Source: Nemertoderma westbladi (Eukaryota > Xenacoelomorpha > Nemertodermatida > Nemertodermatidae). From it: a DNA stretch of 41,400 nucleotides. The notes below the pieces were generated by a model. It did not search any database. It had not been told where the DNA came from and saw only the letters and a list, made by a program, of their open reading frames with translations. The translations under genes were made by a program, and so were the position numbers. The stretch spans positions 1 to 41,400 of the forward strand of contig JAUCBJ010002213.1 in NCBI GenBank assembly GCA_032718475.1, written 5' to 3'. Positions 1-10,055 of the stretch are shown here, in pieces. How positions within the stretch are numbered: the stretch's first letter is position 1; each line of letters opens with the position of its first letter.

Positions 1-1095
1 ATTACAGTAATCGTTAATCTACTTACACTAATTGTCAATTGGGATGGATTTAGCGACCAGTAAATGCTCAACATTATTTACCAATTAAAAAAGTATAAAA
101 TAACCCCATAAACAAAAAATCAATTAATTCAAAGCAAGGAAAAATTTCGGTACACAAATCCGATGAGACAATCCCACTAATACACTGACCAGGGTCTGAC
201 TCGCTGGTATTTTTCGAATTTAATTAGTAGAACGATCTGGAGCATAGAAGTAAAAAAAGTTTGTACGAAAGTTGTAAATAGATACACACTGTAGAACGTA
301 CGTCCCTTTCCTTTTTAACGGGATAAAGTAATATAATACAAAGCAAAAAACCATTAATTACTATTATTAACAATATTATATGAACACGAAAAATTATATC
401 TTTCCTTTCAACATCCGTCACTAACCTCACTCGGTCGCCTCACTCGGTCATTCTACAATGTAGGCAAGGGAAATAAGGCTGTAAACGCGGGAAAGAGAAA
501 ATATAAGAGTTAAAAAATTATACATTTCAATGGAAATCCCTACTTTTATTTCATAATTGAAATATTTCGACACAAACCGAAACTAAAATACTACAATAGT
601 CGGAATGAAGAAAACATAGGAATTTAAAATAAAATTAGTTAATTTGACTAAAAAAGTAAATCCGCTGGTTCTTGGCAAAAACTATATTATACTAATATTA
701 AAAAATCAACCAAGTTTGGCGGCATGGCATCATGCATGTCGTATTATGGCATGTAAATCATTAATTGTAAATTATTTGTCTACTTATGTTTTCGTTTTAT
801 ACAATGTTCATAATACGGTATATAAATAATATAACGATAAAATACCCCAAATGAGAAAAGAAAATTACTTAGCAATTATTAAAAATATAAAATGATACAT
901 TGGCTTGTTGGAAAGGGCACGTTAATAAAGTATGTTACGTGTTGTGTGGAGGGGGGGGGGGGGGGGGGGGGGGATGAGTAGTTATTTTATGTATAATTAC
1001 AACTCATTAATGGGATACAAAGTATTGTGGTTTGCAATGTTGCAAGGTGCCATTAATTGCTTAGAGGTTTGAATATCAGGAAATAGCTGTCGAAC
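1..1095. other. AT-rich intergenic DNA with a G23 run
   Basis: I see no convincing gene here. Short open frames lack recognisable domains and several begin at non-ATG codons. The stretch is AT-rich, with a near-duplicate 11-mer (ctcactcggtc) at about 427-448 and an uninterrupted run of 23 G at 951-973. Such G/C runs recur through the window and often sit at repeat-element edges. Confidence 0.6.
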
Positions 1096-1101
1096 TTTAT
1101 T
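1096..1101 (-). terminator. Polyadenylation signal for the copine gene
   Basis: On the minus strand a canonical AATAAA lies about 30 nt past the copine stop codon, so the 3' UTR would be very short. Seen directly; its use is inferred. Confidence 0.55.
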
Positions 1102-1130
1102 TGACATGTAATAAAGTACGAATATGTACT

Positions 1131-3161
1131 TTATGGAGGAGGTGCGTATGATTGGTTACAATATGGTGGGTAATTTGCAGTATTCGGAATCTGAGACGAT
1201 GTTGGTGGAACATTACCCGTATTAGTAACTAAAGGTTGCGGATATGGTGCCTGGTCACTCATTCCCTGAGGTTGATAGGGGTGCCTGGTTAGGGACGCCT
1301 GCTGGTGAGCGAACGGATAAGGAGCAGACCCTGGTTGCGGTTGGGTAAACGCCGGTGGGTTGTTGTGATTGACACCCGGGGGCATTGTGTATCCTGGAAC
1401 GGGGGGCGCAAACATTTGTTGGTTAGCTGGAACTCCAGTAGGCGGTGGTGTGTGCCCAGGGGGCTGGTTGGATGGTTGGAAGGAGGCTGCGTCCTCACCT
1501 AGGTTATGGGTACCAGTAGTATCCCCGGGTAACGATGAAACGTTTACGAAATCAGTCGGAGGTTTAGCTTTAATTCCTCGTTTAGCCATCCAGCCGGTTA
1601 TTTGATCCGGAATCTCGGCTAGAACTTCTTTAGCCAGCTTCGCTTTGCTAATGGCAGGATCACCCCTACCTCCTCCGTTGAATTCCCTAAATGGTACGAA
1701 TTGAACGATATCGCGCTCTGCTTTATGTCCTGATTGATCTGTTAGCACACTGTTATCAGCATCTAGAACCTCCATTGCTTCAAAGTCTGCAGGTCCAACT
1801 CCAACTATAATAAGAGACATAGGAAGTACTGAAGCTCGAACAATAGCGGCTATTGTGTTGTCAACATCAGTAATAACTCCATCGGTAATTATTAGGAGAA
1901 CGTTGTATTGAGAGCCGTCAACGCAAGTCTGGCATTGTCGAGCGACGTGGTTAATTACAGGGGAGAAATTAGTTGGGCCGTAAAGTCGAACGGTTTGTAG
2001 GGAGTATTGATAGGCTTGTATGATTCCTTGGACTCCGGATACAACGGGGTTCGTTTGGGATCCGTTGAGGTAAAACTCGTGGCTCACATGGCCGGACGAC
2101 AACATTCCCCCGAAACCCAAACAGGGAAACATTTTATCCGTGTCGTAATCCTGGATGATATCGCCAACCGCATTCAACGCCATCATATATTGGTTTGGTT
2201 CGTATTGATTGATGTAATGCAACGAGGCGGGTGTTCGTGGGTCGCCGTTCGAAGCCGTAAAATCCACAGCGACGGTGAAGTTTAATTGCATTCCGCCACG
2301 GATATAATCAAGGAAGGATTGTATCTGACTTATGGAGAAGTTCACCACCTCAAGAATCCCAGAATTCTTGTACTTCCTGCTCTTGTGTTTCTTCTTTGGG
2401 TTTATAAACTCGAAAGAACGCTGAGATTTGGATTTTATTTCCTTCATAGTTGTAAAACATTCACCTATATATTCATGATTTCCGCTACTATTCCAATCCC
2501 AACACTCAACCTTGATTTGTCGATCATAATCGCTGTTACACAATTCCGATAATTTAATAGAAAACGGTCGCCATGTTGGATTCAATGTATTTTTTATCAC
2601 TTCCGTTTTATGCGCAACAACTTTAGCATCTTGTGTCGAACCAATTCGATAAAATATTAAAAAAGGATCCGATTTACCAAAGAAATCTTTCTTGTCTAAA
2701 TTTTTAGCCTGAAGTTTAAGATGAACAACTTCTTTGCTCTCCGAAATTTCTTCAATATAAACTCTAATTTTCCCTTTACCTCCCCCAACCAATGGCTTTT
2801 CTTTGGTTCCCCCTCGACTGCTGACAACCTCGCCGATAGTGAACTCGGCTCTTCCCAAGAAGTCGTGGTTAGATAACACAGCGGAAGAACTATCGACGTC
2901 GTAAATCTCGAACTTTAATGTTTGTTGTTCTTCAAAAAAATAATCCATAACAAACTTGTGGGAGAACTTTGGGTTGAGGCAGTTCTTTACAACTTCTGTT
3001 CTGCTATGTTCTTTGTATTGCATCAAACCAAAACCTTTGGTGTATAAAACGCAGATTGGGTCGGATTTGGAGAAAACATCTTTATCTTGTAGGTTGAAGC
3101 ACGATACAGATATATCTATTCGTGACTTCGGAGCAAAATTTCCATTTGGTAGATAAGCCAT
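1131..3161 (-). CDS. Copine, single-exon, with Pro/Gln-rich C-terminal tail
   Basis: Copines are cytosolic Ca2+-dependent phospholipid-binding proteins that move to membranes and bind partners through a von Willebrand A domain. The frame is 676 aa, ATG to TAA. C2A covers about residues 14-130 (Asp loops DKDVFSKSDP and YDVDSSS), C2B about 143-270 (KKDFFGKSDP, CWDWNSSG), and the vWA/copine domain about 290-520. That domain has a MIDAS-like DFTASNGDP and a later ITDGVITD. Residues about 545-676 are a Pro/Gln/Asn/Gly-rich tail, making the protein longer than the usual 530-580 aa. The whole gene is one uninterrupted exon, whereas animal copines normally have many introns, so a retrocopy is possible. 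The intact frame argues that it is functional. The start is the first ATG and is followed at once by copine-like sequence. The paralogue number cannot be assigned. Confidence 0.95.
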   Translation of the reverse strand: MAYLPNGNFAPKSRIDISVSCFNLQDKDVFSKSDPICVLYTKGFGLMQYKEHSRTEVVKNCLNPKFSHKFVMDYFFEEQQTLKFEIYDVDSSSAVLSNHDFLGRAEFTIGEVVSSRGGTKEKPLVGGGKGKIRVYIEEISESKEVVHLKLQAKNLDKKDFFGKSDPFLIFYRIGSTQDAKVVAHKTEVIKNTLNPTWRPFSIKLSELCNSDYDRQIKVECWDWNSSGNHEYIGECFTTMKEIKSKSQRSFEFINPKKKHKSRKYKNSGILEVVNFSISQIQSFLDYIRGGMQLNFTVAVDFTASNGDPRTPASLHYINQYEPNQYMMALNAVGDIIQDYDTDKMFPCLGFGGMLSSGHVSHEFYLNGSQTNPVVSGVQGIIQAYQYSLQTVRLYGPTNFSPVINHVARQCQTCVDGSQYNVLLIITDGVITDVDNTIAAIVRASVLPMSLIIVGVGPADFEAMEVLDADNSVLTDQSGHKAERDIVQFVPFREFNGGGRGDPAISKAKLAKEVLAEIPDQITGWMAKRGIKAKPPTDFVNVSSLPGDTTGTHNLGEDAASFQPSNQPPGHTPPPTGVPANQQMFAPPVPGYTMPPGVNHNNPPAFTQPQPGSAPYPFAHQQASLTRHPYQPQGMSDQAPYPQPLVTNTGNVPPTSSQIPNTANYPPYCNQSYAPPP

Positions 3162-3736
3162 TGAAATTCAAATACATTAAAATAAAAGAGCCCGGTACAA
3201 TTATAACGGTATAACATAAATAAAACAATCAAATTAAAAACTTTGAATTAGGGCTACCGGCAGACCGGTATCAGTATATCTACTGATCTATATGATGCTC
3301 CTGATCCAGCCAGATCCATACCTGTACCGGTACACTACAGCACTATTTAATTGATGATTCACTATTAAAACAATTTCTAATTTATTCCTATTTGTGTATG
3401 TACTTCCAATACCAACCCAAGCACCAGTCTGCTGCAGGCGGGTCTTACTGTCCTATAATTGGATGCGATCCTTGATACTCCGATAATCCTTGAGAGTTGT
3501 CCTTGATACCCAGATTTCAAAGTACCATCTCATTCTCATGCTCAGATGCTGTCAGGTATGTACAATGAATGTGTAATGTAGACCTAGCTGTATAGGCCTA
3601 GTTCTGTCTGTAGTTCAGGTAATCCACCAAAGCGGAGTAACACGACGTAGTCAGTAGCAGTTATATTTCTCCACATATCGCATCAGGGCCATTCTGCTAT
3701 TCAGCTATTGATGTGTTTTCTGGAGTGGGTAATATT
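3162..3736. other. Upstream region of copine, no gene seen
   Basis: This contains the presumed copine promoter and 5' UTR. I recognise no TATA box or other motif. A short stretch near 3465-3515 repeats the phrase ccttgata with small changes. No coding potential was seen. Confidence 0.4.
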
Positions 3737-4704
3737 TGGTCGGCAATCGTAATAAATAATAATATAAATAAAGTAATAACATAAAGTACTCGATAGTAAT
3801 AAAAAGTACGTTACGGTATTAAAAACTATGGTATAAAAAGTGATAATATAAAATACCTAATAATAATACACCTATAAAGTAATTATAAAATAATAAAATT
3901 TGTTGTGCATCTTTAAACAAATTACCGGTATAAAATAATACATAGAAACTAAATAACGCTTGACTTCTAATGACTTCTAAAGGACATAACAAAAGGGACT
4001 AAATAATTTATAAACAAAAAAAATATAGAAAACAATTCATGAAAGCAACAGATAATTGAAAACTAATTCTAGAAATAGATTCACCATAATTTTTTACCCC
4101 AGGATGTGTATGTTTACCATTCAATCTGGTTACCGGTGTCACAGTCGAAATTGCCCCCCTGTAGAATACGCCCCACCCCCCCCCCCCCCCCCCCCGCGTT
4201 ATGACCCCTCGAGTATACTCGCCTAGCGCGTAATGACCCCCCGAGTATACTCGCCTAGCGCGTAATGACCCCCCGGGTATACTCGCCTAGCGCGTATTGA
4301 CCCCCTTTCGCGCCAAATGCCCCACCCCAACTGCAAATAATTATGATAAGATTCAGAATTAAGATACTAAATAAGCTCTGACAGTTCAGCAGTTAACGGT
4401 AATGGTAGGGTTGCGAATTAATATCCCGCCTCAATGTTAAAGTCTCAATTTAGGGAAAGGAGCCTGTTACAGTGGCACGTTATTTTAACCAAAACAATAA
4501 ACTAAACACAATAGAACAGGTTACAGTTTTATTTTTGAGAATAATCAGCTGTTATTTGCGTCGAATTTTCCCTGGAGAGGGATGAATTTTTATTGCGTCC
4601 AGTCCCCCACCCCCTATATGGGCATTCGTGGGCTATCTTGTATAATTAAATTGAAATCGAACCTTGCTCTTAATTCAATTCAAGTTAAGAGCCAGACTTC
4701 AGAC
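3737..4704 (+). repeat. Dispersed repeat R1, copy 1 (longest)
   Basis: Two blocks of this stretch recur elsewhere. The block from about 3871 to 4135 matches 20859-21140, including the phrases aaacaattcatgaaag and ataattttttacccca. The block from about 4312 to 4704 matches 15250-15647, and its part 4437-4545 also matches 21412-21520 and 32350-32450 (phrases caatttagggaaag, gttacagtggcac, acagttttatttttga). Between the blocks lie a C20 run and a 32-bp tandem repeat. The shared right boundary with the 15-kb copy is sharp (4704 and 15647). I see no protein, so this is probably a non-autonomous element; the class is unknown. Confidence 0.8.
4176..4305 (+). repeat. C20 run plus 32-bp tandem repeat inside R1
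   Basis: Twenty C at 4176-4195 are followed by three full and one partial unit of 32 bp, starting at 4201, 4233, 4265 and 4297. Each unit carries atgacccc, then gagtatactcgcctagcgcg (or close). Only one copy of the unit's end survives in the R1 copy near 15228. Confidence 0.85.
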
Positions 4705-4721
4705 TGCGGATCCAGCATCCA

Positions 4722-4771
4722 GGGGGGGGGGGGGGGGGGGGGGGCACGGGGGGGGCACATGCCCCCCCCCC
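4722..4771. repeat. G23 run followed by a GC-only hairpin
   Basis: A run of 23 G at 4722-4744 is followed by a near-perfect inverted repeat at 4748-4769 (eight G, then CA, CA, TG, eight C). It sits directly after the end of R1 copy 1. Strong secondary structure or a G-quadruplex is expected. Confidence 0.8.
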
Positions 4772-6544
4772 GGCAATTTTTGAACTATGACTGTAAGCAC
4801 TAGCGTACCGAGGGTGGTGGCCATGTATGGCTATAGCCACCCCCTAGGAAAAAAAGAAAGCATACTGAAAAACGAAGTGAAAAAATAAATAATAAAAACA
4901 TTAAAGATCCACATTCCAAATTTTCTGTAACAAAGGCATTTTTCTAAACTGAAAGCATCGCATTGCAGCATTGTAACCTGGCTGGTTAAGAGCTAGGGCC
5001 AAGATCCTTGGGGATGGGGGTAATATGAAAATATCCCTTGGTAGTATTATATCAGTTGTGGCCTTCTGGCTGGCCACAAATGGGAAATACATTGTTCTCT
5101 TGTAAGGAGAAGTAATTGATTCGAGTCACAACTAATTATGTCATAGGGGGTACAGGAGTCAGTGGGCTCTGTGCTATTTGCTGTATATTAGTTTGGGGTG
5201 CCTTGTATTCCGACAGCGACAGACCACTAACAAAGAAAAGGTATAAAATAGCATGTGTAATGGCTCTTAGCTTAAGCCGCCCCAGCATGTAAAACCAATT
5301 ATCTGCTGTGGAATGGAATTCCCCGAAATTTACTAAAGTCTCCCCAAGAAATTAGACAGCCAACTAACCCACATACAGGAGGCCGTGGTCTCCTGGCACT
5401 GGACTGGCCTGTTCGCGCTTTCAGACCTCTAGCAGTTTAACCTGCCAATTTTAGGTGTCCTCTTGTTTATAAATCGACTTTAGCCTATAACAATTATTTA
5501 ATGCACATGAAGTAACATTAGCCGAAGCCAGTCTATGCGCGATCATTCACCTACAGTTAAGGGAGACTGGATTCGGATGCTTTGACCTTATTGCGTTGCA
5601 GACCTACTGTATTATTCGATTGATTGTTACTATATAATCTCTGACAATATTCTTCACTTTCAGGGAAATATTAACAGTTCCTTTAGGACGTGGCGCTTTA
5701 AGTATAAAACAGAGTTATGACTTATACTAAACACAACGAGATGGCTAATGATTTTCGTAAATAGCGCATTCTTTAGGAGATGCTTTATTATCTGTCACAC
5801 TGCTGCATATGATTTCACACTGCTGCACACTGATCTGCCGACCGTCACTGAATTTGATCATATATAAGGAGGATAGCAACTGACACATGTAGGGATTATG
5901 AAATAGCATTTAATGCACACTAAAACCACTGTAATGTAAGTCGCAATTGCTACCGGTAACCGGTCCCTCTAACCTTTAGTAATCAAGAAGATTGGGGGGT
6001 TTTATGATTATTTATCGATATTCTCCAAATATAACAACATATCCATCAACATATAACCATTAATAACAGACAGTAAACAGAAGTAAAATAATGCGGTGAT
6101 AGTCAGCCAGTTGACCAGTTTGTTGCACAGTTGCGCAGTGCAGGTGATCGGTTGACAAGTTGACAGGTGCAGTGTCGGTAGTACCGGTACCGCAGTTGGT
6201 AGGTGCAGCCAGATGCAGAGTTTGGTTTGCAGTTGTTCAGGTGGCCAGTGATTCAGATAATAGATTTACGTTCTTGTAATCAAAGCCGTCTAATGTTGGC
6301 CAAAGTCTGAAACTTCTAACACAGAAGTAGAATCATTTCCAAGCAGTTGTTCTCGCTCAGAAAGGTAAACAAAGACCGTCATGCATTGCGCGGTTTTCCG
6401 TAGGCCTCTGTGCAAAATAAAATGAAAATCGCTCTGATTGGTCGAGCGAGCCGAACAAAGAAAGTTAAGAAAGCTTCACATCGACAGCAAATCAGCTGAC
6501 AGATTTCGTCATCTGAACTACACTCTATTTAGAGTATTTGGCGT
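4772..6544. other. Gene-poor stretch between R1 and the unidentified gene
   Basis: No supported gene. A hairpin lies at about 4812-4847 (a GGTGGTGGC-type arm against GCCACCCCC). A short minus-strand frame at 4901-5092 has no recognised domain. At about 6380-6500 the sequence is less AT-rich and has a CCAAT-type motif (attgg on the plus strand near 6438), but no gene follows it. Confidence 0.4.
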
Positions 6545-6680
6545 ATTGCGGAATAAAATGGCTTGTTATGTCCGCTAAAACACCTACAGGGTACATTGCG
6601 GAGAAAATGGCTTGTTATGTCCGCTAAAACAACTAAACAGTTCATTGCGGAGAAAAATGACTGGTTATATCCGCAAAAGC
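6545..6680 (+). repeat. 49-50-bp tandem repeat, about 2.7 copies
   Basis: Units start at 6545, 6595 and 6644 with attgcggaga or a close variant. Each continues through a variant of tggcttgttatgtccgctaa. It lies about 90 bp past the end of the three-frame gene cluster on the minus strand. Confidence 0.85.
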
Positions 6681-6765
6681 TTTTACACCGCTCCCAGAAA
6701 ATGGGATTTAATTCTATAAAATATAAAAAATCACAGTTTCTAAAATATAAAAATACTCTAAACAG

Positions 6766-7296
6766 TTAGTCTTTCTTACGCGAATGGCATTTACGCAGTT
6801 TTTTGAGGCTAGCGAGAGTCCTTTTCTCTTTGGGGCGAGCCACTTTACTAGGAGGGCTATAACTCCTGGGTGAAGGGTGCAATACCATTGCATCAGAAGG
6901 TTTAGGGTTACGGTTGGTGTGTCCGCCGGTCGAGGTACCCGGTTGATCGGTATCAACCTCAGTGGAATGAGGTCGAACAACCTTGAGAGCGCGTTTTAAG
7001 ACAGCAGCTCTTACTGGTTCCTGACGGGTCGTTTGCACGAGAGCGGTAGGTGGACTGTGTGTAGTGAGAAATGTCCTCGGTTTGATGGTTCTTTCCAACT
7101 CGCGTTCTCGGGCTCTATCGGAATCAATATGGTTCTCCTCGAGCTGATTTTCCTCCGCTTGTCGTTGGAAGCATTCGTCCAAAACTCTTGCAGAGAGTAG
7201 GGTCGTCCAAGTTCGATATCTTCTTAGAGATTCTGGATTTCCCGATTGAACTGAGATAAAGCTAATTCGTTTACCGCTTGGACTTGCTGCTACAAT
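6766..7296 (-). CDS. Unrecognised frame 3 of the 6.8-8.3 kb cluster, basic C-terminus
   Basis: I do not recognise this protein. The frame opens after a TAA at 7297-7299 and has no ATG in its first half. A start proposed at 7182 would be TTG, so independent translation is doubtful. The sequence is charged (an Arg/Glu-rich stretch), then Pro/Ser/Thr-rich, and ends in a strongly basic tail (KKLRKCHSRKKD). It begins in the -1 frame relative to frame 2, overlapping it by only two codons. Frame 2 itself, read past its TAG, stays protein-like for about 21 codons to a TAA at 7224-7226 and somewhat beyond. The simplest reading is one gene with lesions; programmed recoding is the alternative. Confidence 0.45.
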   Translation of the reverse strand: MVAASPSGKRISFISVQSGNPESLRRYRTWTTLLSARVLDECFQRQAEENQLEENHIDSDRARERELERTIKPRTFLTTHSPPTALVQTTRQEPVRAAVLKRALKVVRPHSTEVDTDQPGTSTGGHTNRNPKPSDAMVLHPSPRSYSPPSKVARPKEKRTLASLKKLRKCHSRKKD

Positions 7297-7910
7297 TTAC
7301 ATTTCTCTAAACAATCGTAGGTTCCTTTTCTGATCTTTTGTCGAATAGTGTCTAATGCATTGCGTACAACTCTCTCCTCCACCTCGGTGACAGGTTGTAT
7401 CGGGGTTAGATCGGGACGATTATACGGGTTGAACCACGATATTAGGTATCCGAGTCCCAATCCAGCTAGGTAGGATGGGCGAATATCTAGGGAGCCCATA
7501 ACCGGAGTGCTACCAACTAATTGTTCGGGTAACACTAGATCTTTGAACAATGAGTACAGCTCAGGAGGATCCATCATACTATTAGGATCAAGAGTCTGAG
7601 GTCTCACCAGGGAGTGAGGAGGCCTGACCGAGTATTCCGAAACTCTGATCATCGGTTTATTTAAGGATCGTTTGAGTCGAGCGAGCGTAGGTGATACGTC
7701 GAACAAGTTTCGCTCGAAACTCCCGTAAATATAGTGAGTAAAACTGTTTAGCGCAACGTCTCCGCGGATGTTTATGTCTTTCCGTGTGTTGGTTGGGTCT
7801 AGGGCATTCATCGTAATAATACCAAAGACGCACGTCTTGTAGGGGAAACGCGGGTGATCTTTCTCCAGTTTTACAACGTCTCTCTCAAGAATTCCAAATA
7901 TACGTTGAAG
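7290..7910 (-). CDS. Unrecognised frame 2 of the 6.8-8.3 kb cluster
   Basis: Unidentified. The first ATG is at 7811 (173 aa to a TAG at 7290-7292). However, the same frame is open from 7910 and encodes protein-like sequence upstream of that ATG, overlapping frame 1 for 13 codons in the -1 phase. That suggests the ATG is internal to a longer product. Notable features are a Tyr/Phe-rich start (FTHYIYGSFERNLF), Pro-rich middle phrases, and a short hydrophobic patch (YLAGLGLGYLISWF) that could be one membrane-associated helix. I see no signal peptide and no catalytic motif. A capsid or Gag-like structural role cannot be shown or excluded. Confidence 0.5.
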   Translation of the reverse strand, partial: LQRIFGILERDVVKLEKDHPRFPYKTCVFGIITMNALDPTNTRKDINIRGDVALNSFTHYIYGSFERNLFDVSPTLARLKRSLNKPMIRVSEYSVRPPHSLVRPQTLDPNSMMDPPELYSLFKDLVLPEQLVGSTPVMGSLDIRPSYLAGLGLGYLISWFNPYNRPDLTPIQPVTEVEERVVRNALDTIRQKIRKGTYDCLEKCKL

Positions 7911-8317
7911 TCACTGCGTTTATCCGGTTCTTTAACGTCTTCTCTTTCGAGTTGGTTTCGAATAGAATTTTCGTGTTCGATTCTCAGTTTGTCGTTCCGA
8001 CTCCGCTGGGTATGATATTTAAATAGGATCATTTCCCTTTCGGTGTCTACATCGTCCATATCGTGTAAATCGATAGGATGGCCAGTAGTTAAGAAGTCCA
8101 TATACGTACCATTACGATGCGTATAGCGAGCGGTGAATTTTCTATAGTCCAATTCACGCGTGAGTTGTTCCTTTGACATTGGCGGTTCGATATAACGGCC
8201 ATCGTCCTCCGTAGTGGGTGGACTAGCGTCGCCGCGTATTAAACTATCAACAAACGCTTGCAATGGTAGGGTATATCGCTCCCTGATACCAAGATCATCT
8301 TCTATCAACTCTGTCAT
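7871..8317 (-). CDS. Unrecognised frame 1 of the 6.8-8.3 kb cluster
   Basis: A 148-aa frame with a genuine ATG at 8317 and an in-frame TAA 18 nt upstream, so this is the likely real start of the cluster. The protein is hydrophilic and acidic early (TTEDDGRY, HDMDDVDTERE), then rich in Arg, Glu and Lys and probably helical. I recognise no domain. It ends at a TAA at 7871 after a region where the -1 frame is already open. A TATA box lies about 415 bp upstream on the same strand. It shares orientation with the BEL/Pao element on its upstream side and may be an extra gene of that element or a separate one. Confidence 0.55.
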   Translation of the reverse strand: MTELIEDDLGIRERYTLPLQAFVDSLIRGDASPPTTEDDGRYIEPPMSKEQLTRELDYRKFTARYTHRNGTYMDFLTTGHPIDLHDMDDVDTEREMILFKYHTQRSRNDKLRIEHENSIRNQLEREDVKEPDKRSDFNVYLEFLRETL

Positions 8318-8731
8318 AGCTGCTATATGAGTTTATCGATATCATAATTAATTATAATTTAGGCTAGCGGTCGTTGCTGCCTCCCCCTCAATGCCCCCGG
8401 ACAGCGCAAGATCCTCAGCGCTGATGTACTGTCGCCGCTGTGTCTATCGCCAACATAGTAGCTACACAACGACAACAACAACCAGCACGAGTCACTCCAC
8501 TGTCCGTCCCAAGGGCTTAGATTTACTTCAGGTTCTTACGGCAGGGTTAGGGCTACTTTCACAACTGCGACTCGCTACTGTAAACACACTTTAGTAGTAA
8601 CATTCACCTATAAACGCACAAATTCCACACAACTGTCACAAATTGTACACACTCGGGCCATTTGTCCGTTAGTCAAGTGCCTTCCAGAATGTCACGTTAT
8701 TATTATGTATCCCTGGATACTAGCAGTGCGC

Positions 8732-8739
8732 TATTTATA
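8732..8739 (-). promoter_or_regulatory. TATA box (TATAAATA) upstream of frame 1
   Basis: On the minus strand a consensus TATAAATA is preceded by GG and followed by GC-rich bases, a classic core-promoter context. Transcription would begin near 8700 and run toward the ATG at 8317. It could be an LTR promoter or a gene promoter; no second LTR copy was found in the window. Confidence 0.5.
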
Positions 8740-9129
8740 CCGTATGCTATTCAATGGGGCAAGCCTTTTAGTGTTCTTTTAACTCACTTCTAATTCTAGC
8801 GTGGTTGTTGCCATGGTGACATTATGGAAAACTAGCAGTAGAATTATTGTAATTCTCATGCATACAGATCTGGGATGCTATTTAATAGTAATTCTTTAAT
8901 CGTCAATATTCCCCTTTATACATGATTTTATGAATTTTATCGGCTATTGACTATATATTGGAGATTCTCGCACACTAATACACTTAATAGGGTGAATCTC
9001 CGCTCCCATGATCTATTAATTAATGGAATTTTGGGAATATTATAAATTGTATAAAATATCAATTTATCAAATTCATGAAAGGATATGAATTTAAATTTAT
9101 TCCCGTAAATTTTATTATTTAATATTAAA

Positions 9130-9531
9130 TAGGCGCAATTTTATTCCAGAGCATGTCTGGGGACTGGGATCCTTGATTCTAGGAAATTTGTCTTTTTTAA
9201 GAGTATCGGTAAGTGCTACGATATCTTAATCGACTAGAATTTTAAAGGATCTAATTTTTAACAGATTTTGATTTATAAATTTTCTTGGTTTACAAACTCC
9301 TTAGAGTTTATTTATGTGTATTTACTCTATTATAACATTTGTTTTAATAGATTTTTATAAATATTAACTATGTAATATTGTAATATTAAAAATGGGCACC
9401 GATTTATTCCAGAACATGTCTGGGGACGTTAACCACTGATTCTAGAATTTTGTCTTTCAAGTATATCGGTGGGTGCCGCGATATCTTAATCGACTAGAAT
9501 TACAGATGGTCAAAGGGTTTAACAGATTTAT
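9130..9531. repeat. Diverged direct repeat of about 135 bp, two copies
   Basis: Copies at about 9130-9266 and 9392-9531 share ttattccaga, catgtctgggga, ttgattctag or a variant, and cgatatcttaatcgactaga, in the same order and orientation. About 125 bp of unrelated AT-rich DNA separates them. They could be internal repeats of an LTR. Confidence 0.85.
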
Positions 9532-10055
9532 TTTGCGTTGTACGCTACTGTTAAAGGGACATCACACTACTATAATATGTATTATTTAATATACGGTATG
9601 AGAGCAATATTGCAAGAAGCAATGTCAGTGAGAAGAGGCAAGTCGTTTCCAAGGTCTACCCAGAGCTTGGTTTAGCCGACACACGAGGATCTGAACTTTG
9701 CATTCCTAATACTCTACTTACCAATAATACTTGAGTATAGTAGGAGCTTTATTGTACTTTAATAAGTACGGATATTTCATCTTACTGTAGTCACGCATTT
9801 ATAATATAATACGGACAGTAAGGAAAGAGAAAAAGAATTATTTCTCACCGTTGCACTAAATATATAATATAAGTAATTAAGTAATAAACACGAGTATATA
9901 TTGCACTAATCTACTAAATAATCGCTAAAATAACATTCTACTAAATAAAATTAAAGAAAACGATTATTATAAAATTACATAATAATACATACCTAAATAT
10001 AAAAATAATAAAACAAATATAAAATAATATGGTCACACACCCACTCCAGACGCTA

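Larger units (their letters stand above)
8340..10055. other. AT-rich noncoding region between the BEL-type ORF and the unidentified gene
   Basis: No supported coding. Just past the pol stop, the minus strand reads a purine/T-rich stretch and then TGTGTGACC near 10037. That would suit a polypurine tract and the TG start of a 3' LTR, but no matching LTR exists upstream of 15167, so this is only a suggestion. A 260-bp-spaced direct repeat lies inside. Confidence 0.35.

Noticed and set aside
1289-2552. Several open frames on the plus strand and in other minus-strand frames within copine
   Set aside because: They are shadows of the copine frame, with no recognisable domains.
4901-5092. 63-codon minus-strand frame starting MYFPFVASQ
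   Set aside because: No domain recognised, no supporting promoter or poly(A) signal, and it lies in repeat-rich DNA.
8391-8594. 67-codon plus-strand frame beginning MPPDSARSS
   Set aside because: Low-complexity Thr run and no domain. It lies antisense to the presumed 5' leader of the unidentified gene.
10037-10055. Polypurine tract and LTR start after the BEL-type pol frame
   Set aside because: TG plus a G-rich stretch is suggestive, but no matching second LTR exists in the window, so I did not call an LTR.
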